A stretch of DNA of 64,000 bases, from contig SEMN01000033.1 in assembly GCA_005408345.1 (NCBI GenBank), positions 338,501 to 402,500 of the forward strand, given 5' to 3'. Source of the DNA: Macquaria australasica (taxonomy: Eukaryota; Chordata; Actinopteri; Centrarchiformes; Percichthyidae). Below the pieces are notes generated by a model. That model searched no databases and was not told where the DNA came from. It saw only the letters and a program-made list of their open reading frames with translations. Shown here one piece after another: positions 57,953-64,000 of the stretch (position 1 is the first letter of the stretch; each line of letters begins with the position of its first letter). The position numbers and the translations under genes were made by a program.

Positions 57953-60900
57953 GTGATTCTTTCTTGTGTTCACATTTCCATTAATAATTTCTGTTTTCAC
58001 TTATGTTTTCCTCTGTGCATGTAGTTGTGTGAGAAAGTGCACACTGTTTATTTAATAGCATTATGTTTGTTTTTGACCAAAAAAAAAAGAAAGTGGCAGC
58101 ACTGTATTGTGCATTCAGCAACCCTGTGTTTGGTTGCGTGTGTGTGTGTTCCAGGTGAGAACATACACCCTGTTTATGTATTAACGTTGTGTGTGTTTCT
58201 GACAAAGTACTGTATGTGTGCATTCTGCAACGGCATTTTTTGTGTGTTCGGCTAATGGAGGACTGCTGTCAGGACAGAGATGGATCTGGGGGTCACTGTG
58301 TCCCTGAAGTGTTGAGGCTTTCACATTAACACTCCGAGTGTGAACATGCATTTTGTCAGGGTGTGAATGTGATGTTGTGTGTGTCTAGGTGTTTGTCTGT
58401 CCACGTGCGTGTTCTTGCTATTCTCTCGCCGTAACAGCCATTTTAAGTTGTAGAGATCTGAGGTGAGGACATTTTTGCAAAGTGACGTCATTTAGGCCCA
58501 TTCACACTTTCTCATTGGATAAACTTATTCTAGTTTTTAAAGCTGAAATCCTTAATGTTTTTACAACTAATATAGGGTTATTATATCAATGTGTATGGTT
58601 GGCTGTGCTGATGCACTAAAAACGGCACATTTACTGTGGTTACACACCATGTGCATACTTTGCTATTAATGTTTATCATGTTGGTCAGGTCAAACACGTC
58701 GCGCTGATGAAGCCAAAACCATTTATTGTAACACCACCTCTTCAGGAAATTATATAATGGTGTAGACTTTACCTGATTGGTCAACATTCACTGCAAACCA
58801 ATAACAGTGATGTAAAACAGCTCTAAAAAACAGCAATAGTTTTCTAATGTTTAGTTATGCTTCTAGATGGGAATGAGTTTGCACACTTAAGGTTAGATCT
58901 AGGATTAGAATTAGGTTTGATTTAAGAGTTCACAAGTACTGAGATTTACAGTTTTTGTTGGAGATGAGAGAATGAATGATGTCCTCACTAGTGCAGTAAG
59001 ACAAACATGTATGTGTTTTGTGTGTCTCCGAGCATGTACATGTATTTTTTTGTTTTTCATTGTATTTTCAAAATAAAACTAGTGATGTGTCTGTGTCAGA
59101 GTGTGAGCTTGAGCATGTTAGGCCTGCCGGCAGAGGCATTGCTCATACTTTTTTGTCTGTTTGTGTGACACAGCAGATTCATCTTCTGACCTTCTAGTCC
59201 GAGCTCTGTCAGCAGCTCGCACAGTGGAGCTGACAGCCAGGCCTCCCTTTTAGCCCGACCGCTCCCAACCCAAACAGCATCTGTCCTGAAAAGTTATATA
59301 TTATAGAGGGAGGGTGGAGACCGGAGGAAAAAATAGCGAGGAAGGTGGAGGTGGTGCAAAAAAGAAGAGACTGTTTATGGGTGGGGATGTGTAAATCAAT
59401 CACCAGCAAGTTAAGATGTATTTAACCTAACATTACCATAACTAATGGACTACAGAGAGGGAGAGGAGGGGAGAGGGAGACGCAAGCAATCAATCAAAGC
59501 CAAGTTTTATGAGTTCTGGTAACACATAAACAACAGCAGCACCACGTAATCAAGTAGAGGGAGGAGTAAGGGGGATGCAGGAAAATAAAAACAAAAGAAA
59601 AGATTAATAAAAATGCCAAACAGATGTTTGAGAAATATTATTTTGAGACCAAGATAAAGACGTAATAGATTAATAGAGTTGTGCCTGTATGTGGGCCTGT
59701 GTGTGTTGTGCATTTGCCCGTTTCGGTGTATGTGTGTGGGTGTACATCTTGGGGCTTTCACTTTCCCCCCAAATTGAGTGAACCCATTACTGGGACATTT
59801 TTTCCACTCCCAGACATCAGTGAAAAACTTGAGTTCAAAATATCAAAACTGGGCTATTTTGTTTGTCGGATACACGCAGAGCAGAGCCTGAGCCTGCTGA
59901 GAGGTCCCACATCTAAACTGTAGCTTACACATCAACAGACTCATGAAAGGATCAGCCCTCCCACCCAAATTCTTGCAAGTAATGCTGACAAATTGTGCTG
60001 ACTCACTGCGGGGGAAAGCGTCGGTTTCAAGAACCAGTTTTAAGAAGGGAAGCCAGCAAAGGTGCTTCACAGTTTGTGCGCTGACATCATTTTGACCACA
60101 TTTACTGCAGTTGTGCTGGTGAAGATGTAACATATGTCAGATTTGTTGAAAAAATCAAGGCATTTCATTTTCCTGTAGGGAAACTGTCTGACGTGGCGTT
60201 TTGGAGGGCAAACCAAAATTAAAATTTCTAGCGTTAGTTTGTTTTAAAGGTTTTCTTTGAAAAGTAAATGATGACAAACTCATCTGGAAAAGCAATGGCC
60301 TTAAGTGAGGTGACCTGTGTGTATTTGTCCACATGTCTGTCTTTGACTGTGTATTTCCATCAGAAAATAATGAGGATAATAAAGTTTCCGGCCAGTCTCC
60401 ATAGCCTCCTTCTCTGCCACAAAAACAGAGTGGGTGGACGGTCTCCCACAGTAATAAGAAAGGTGCCATGTAATTTTCTGTCAAAATATCCTTAATGGTA
60501 GTCATTAGTGATGAAGAAGGGAGGGGGCGCGTCAGGGTAAGGCTTTCTGCCTCTCCAGATGAGTCAAGTGACAATGATTCTTCTTCACTGTATGTGGTGT
60601 TAGAAGACAAACAGTACATATTTATTTTTTCACACAAAATCCAGATGGAACTTGGACGCATTTAAGTGTCTTTTGCCTCTTGTTTCATTTAAGTGATCTC
60701 TCTCAGCTTCTGTAAAAGTAAGTGGTGGAAACAGTCTCACACCATACATCATTGACTTTCTATTATCAGTTTTTCGTCGTGTTATCTCGACATTTATGCA
60801 TGCTCCACTCTTTTTTTTTTTAAGCCATAATGTATTCAGAGTATTGTGTTATCTAATGATATACATGGCTGACGTGAATGCACTTGATCACTCTGTTCAA

Positions 60901-63900
60901 GCAGTTGCTCACTTCTTAGAAATCTGGGTCACTCATTTGTTCTTTTCTTGGTATTGAATCTCAAGTACTTCCATTATATAATTGCTTGCCCAAGTCCAAT
61001 AATTGTGCTTGTGTGAGTGTTGCTCATCCACACATGCTTTTTCTCTCTAGATTTAACAGTCTTTTACTTTGTCTTTCCCTCTTATGTTTTCATAATGAAT
61101 CTACTACTTACTGTGTTACCGCCAGGCAAGAAGCAGTATCAGTCATTGACATGCATTCATTTATAAACACACATATTAAATGAGCATTTAATTACAAACC
61201 AGTCCAGTTTGAGGTTGGTAAACTGGGAGAATCAGTCGGTAACTAATCAGCAGAGAGCTGAGATCCACATCCAGTTAGTGTCTGAAAACTGTACTGATCT
61301 AAAATAATGTGTTTAGCTGTTAATGGAAGTTAAGTTAGTGACATCAGTAGTTTATATGGCTTTGTAGGCCCTTTGCACCAGCTGTACTGAATCTGCCACT
61401 GTGAGTCAAATGTGTTCAACATGTATTAGTTTAGATATTATTGATATATGACAATACAGCATAGTTTCCCCCTTTTTCTTCATCAGGCACACACAAGGAC
61501 ACTGCCTTATCTACATACAGTTGTAGACTACAGCTGCTCTAAATAGCTTGTGCTATATGCATTATCAATAAATGATAAATCTCTCAACAGAACTCTCATC
61601 AATGGAATGCACACAGCTGCTTACACTGCCAAAACTAACACACTGATATTCAAAACATTTTAAGCTTACCAACATCACCACTGAGCAACTGTCAGCAATG
61701 TAAAGCCTTTCACCTTTCATAAAATGAATTGGTAAATTATTATTGCATACCAAACTTGCACTAAAATTGCTTTCATGGGTGCTCAGGCCCTTTCGTCAGA
61801 GCCGAGACCCCCTGGCTCGCCTGTAAATCTAACCCTGTACCTTCCCCATTTCTAAATGAAAATTGCATTTTGTCTAATTTCGGCATCTAATCAAATCCTC
61901 TGAGAGGATAAGAAGTCAAGAGATGGATGAACAGGGAGGGGAACACAGCTGAATGTGGGAGGAGGTAATTGTACACAAGCAGAGTTTATCAAATTTGCAG
62001 CTGTGTGTGGGTCTGTGTGTGTAGAGTTACTGGGAGATGCAGACGCCTGAATGTGTCAGTGTTTGACTAAGCATGTGTATACGTGGAAGAGATTTTCAAA
62101 GCATAGTTGTGTCAGCATATGATTGTGTAAGCGTTTTGGTTTGGAGAAGATAATGCTGTCTGCCTCAGCAAATGAAGCTGTCAAGAGCGAGACTACTTAT
62201 TTTACAAGACTTAGTGGCAAAAAGATATCTCTGACAGTCTCTTTCATTCCATGTTTTCTCATTCACATCTCACATTTTATTTTTCATGCTCACCAGACAG
62301 GCCAGCGTGTGTGATAGTATATTAATTAGGTCTCTATCTTTTAGCTTGATATGCTATATGGGGTCAGCAAAGATCTCTAAGACATATGTTTATCTGTTTA
62401 AAATATTTATACCATAAATTGGTTTGAAATGTATTGTAATCATTATTTGATCCATTCCAAGCTTTGTTCAAAATATGCTGTAATCAAATTCGCACAGCGT
62501 GGGAACTGTTTAACTGCTGGGGTATCGAGAATCGTGTGACCTAAAAACAGGGTCAGGGGCCAACAGTTATGAGGATTACACTGCAAATTAAACCGGGCAG
62601 GGGGTTTTATTAAAGACTCATGGACCAGCTGATGACTAGTAAGGCTCCTTCCTCCTAATTGCTTTCAGTGCAGTTAGAAAATAGCTTTTTTCATTTCACA
62701 CTCAGTATGAATCAAAGCAATATGCTGAGTCATTTTACAATAGTACCTTGTCTTATTTATTATTATTTTTTCTTAATTTATGTAGGTCTGTTCTGTTAGT
62801 AGTAACTTCAATTCTTAATCTACAGTAACTAGCCACTATTACTGATTTTATTTTGTTCTTCATTATATCATCTTTTGTCAAGAAGCTCATAGCCAAACTA
62901 GTTTTCTTCAAAAATGTTTTAGCCCAGATGCTCTCTTGCTACACTTACACTCCAAGTGAAAATTCCCCCTCTGTGTTTATTGCTCCGTGTTGGAAATTGA
63001 CACGCTGAGTTGAGTTGATGAGCATGGGGAACTGGGCCTCACCTTTTAATGTGGGGGCTTTGACCCTTTGTTTTTACATAATGTGTGTTGTGCTGTCATT
63101 AGTTTTTGTTGAGTTTATTTTATTAGAATTGTAACAATTAAGGTTAATTAAAATTACAATTACCCCTCTGTCTCCCTCTCTCTCTAGTACACATAGTAGA
63201 CCTAAGAGTAATTCTGAGTTAATAAACTAAGTGTGTGTTTGGGGGATGAGGAGTGTGTGGAAGTATGACTGTGTCTGGTTATTAGTCTTATAGCCTCCAG
63301 GCATCAAGCTGATTAACTTTGGGATTAGGCACTGTTGGAGATCAAATCACTGGATCACTGTTGGAGGAACAAATCCAGGTACTACACACATACATGTTTT
63401 CACAACCATACACAATCATACATGGTATGAAATGATATCTAGTCAGAAATCACTAGGCGTACATCCAGAGTTTATAGGCGAGTCTGTGAGTTTGTCTCTC
63501 TGCGTACAGTTCTTATCAGTGTTCATATGAGAGCTGAACCTGAGTGCTTTGCTTTGGCTTGTTTATGTATATGAGTCGTTAATGATGTCATCCAAAATAA
63601 TTCCTCCACCCCTTCACTGGCTCTCCTCATCTGATTGGGAGATGGGAGGGATGAGAGGAGCAATCAGAGCCACATCTCCTCAAGTGATGAAAAGAGTGTC
63701 CGTCTTGCTGTGATCCAGGAGATGAAACATAGGAGAGAGGGAGAGAATGTAAACAAAACATTTTGTCTTAATTAAGTGGTCATATGGAAATATAGTGTCA
63801 AGCTTAGTTTGATAAAAACAAAGACAGAAATAGACATGAAGGAAGTATACGAGTAGGAGAAGAGAATGCTTTTTATCTTAATGAAGTGGTTAGATGGAAG

Positions 63901-64000
63901 GAAGTTGCCTTAATTATATAGAAAAGTAAGTATTGCAGAGCAGAAATGAGACGAGATTGCAAGAGGGTGTAAAGCAGAAGGCAGCATGGGAAGGAGAGGT
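57953..64000 (+). other. tpk1: tpk1 intron 4, 5' part
   Basis: The stretch starts with the donor GTGATT and runs to the window edge without any segment resembling the next TPK1 exon. It has scattered short GT-rich runs and AT-rich segments. Blocks near 62560-62700 and 62985-63065 look compositionally even and free of simple repeats, but I cannot assign a function. Confidence 0.75.

Noticed and set aside
60155..60661. 168-residue minus-strand frame in tpk1 intron 4
   Set aside because: No recognisable motif. It does include an odd Ser/Glu-rich stretch but no supporting splice or promoter signals.
57953..64000. Next tpk1 exon (expected GDFDS motif)
   Set aside because: Scanned for a frame reading FLP...GDFDSI with splice sites; none seen, so it must lie beyond the window.

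Overview
The window looks like a piece of a teleost (probably percomorph) nuclear chromosome. Three things point that way: split exons of a vertebrate gene, Rex3/RTE-, Tx1- and CR1/L2/Rex1-type LINE remains together with several fish-style MITEs, and abundant (GT)n and (CTAT)n microsatellites in AT-rich non-coding DNA. Species cannot be named from sequence alone.

The only protein gene I can support is the 5' part of tpk1 (thiamine pyrophosphokinase 1) on the + strand. A CpG-rich, promoter-like stretch lies at about 40490-41060, and there is a candidate non-coding exon 1 donor at 41403/41404. The first coding exon is 43404-43446, the second 48271-48345 and the third 57883-57952. All three splice in phase and give 62 codons that follow the N-terminus of vertebrate TPK1. 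The remaining exons must lie to the right of 64000.

Region 1-40480 is upstream, gene-free DNA. It holds microsatellites, three copies of a TTAA-ended MITE, a hAT-type MITE remnant, likely tRNA-derived SINEs, and three LINE remains: a 5'-truncated CR1/L2/Rex1-group element (26679-27612, +), a decayed Tx1-clade element (31590-33510, -) and a nearly full-length but internally deleted RTE/Rex3-like element (34627-37621, -). The RTE element sits inside the end of a TTAA MITE and is flanked by a perfect 12-bp target duplication. In human, TPK1 and CNTNAP2 are divergent neighbours separated by a large gene desert, so this side may correspond to that desert; that is inference.

Region 41404-64000 is tpk1 intronic DNA. 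Intron 1 carries a 798-bp hAT-type element with a perfect 8-bp target duplication and a second hAT-type MITE. Intron 3 carries an approximately 890-bp element with inverted ends (AAAGGTACCCTGTG) into which a 240-bp, long-inverted-repeat MITE has inserted. A second copy of that MITE lies at 3517-3775. I found no new host gene system; the most informative material is the nested transposon history and a few exon-like segments of unknown status.
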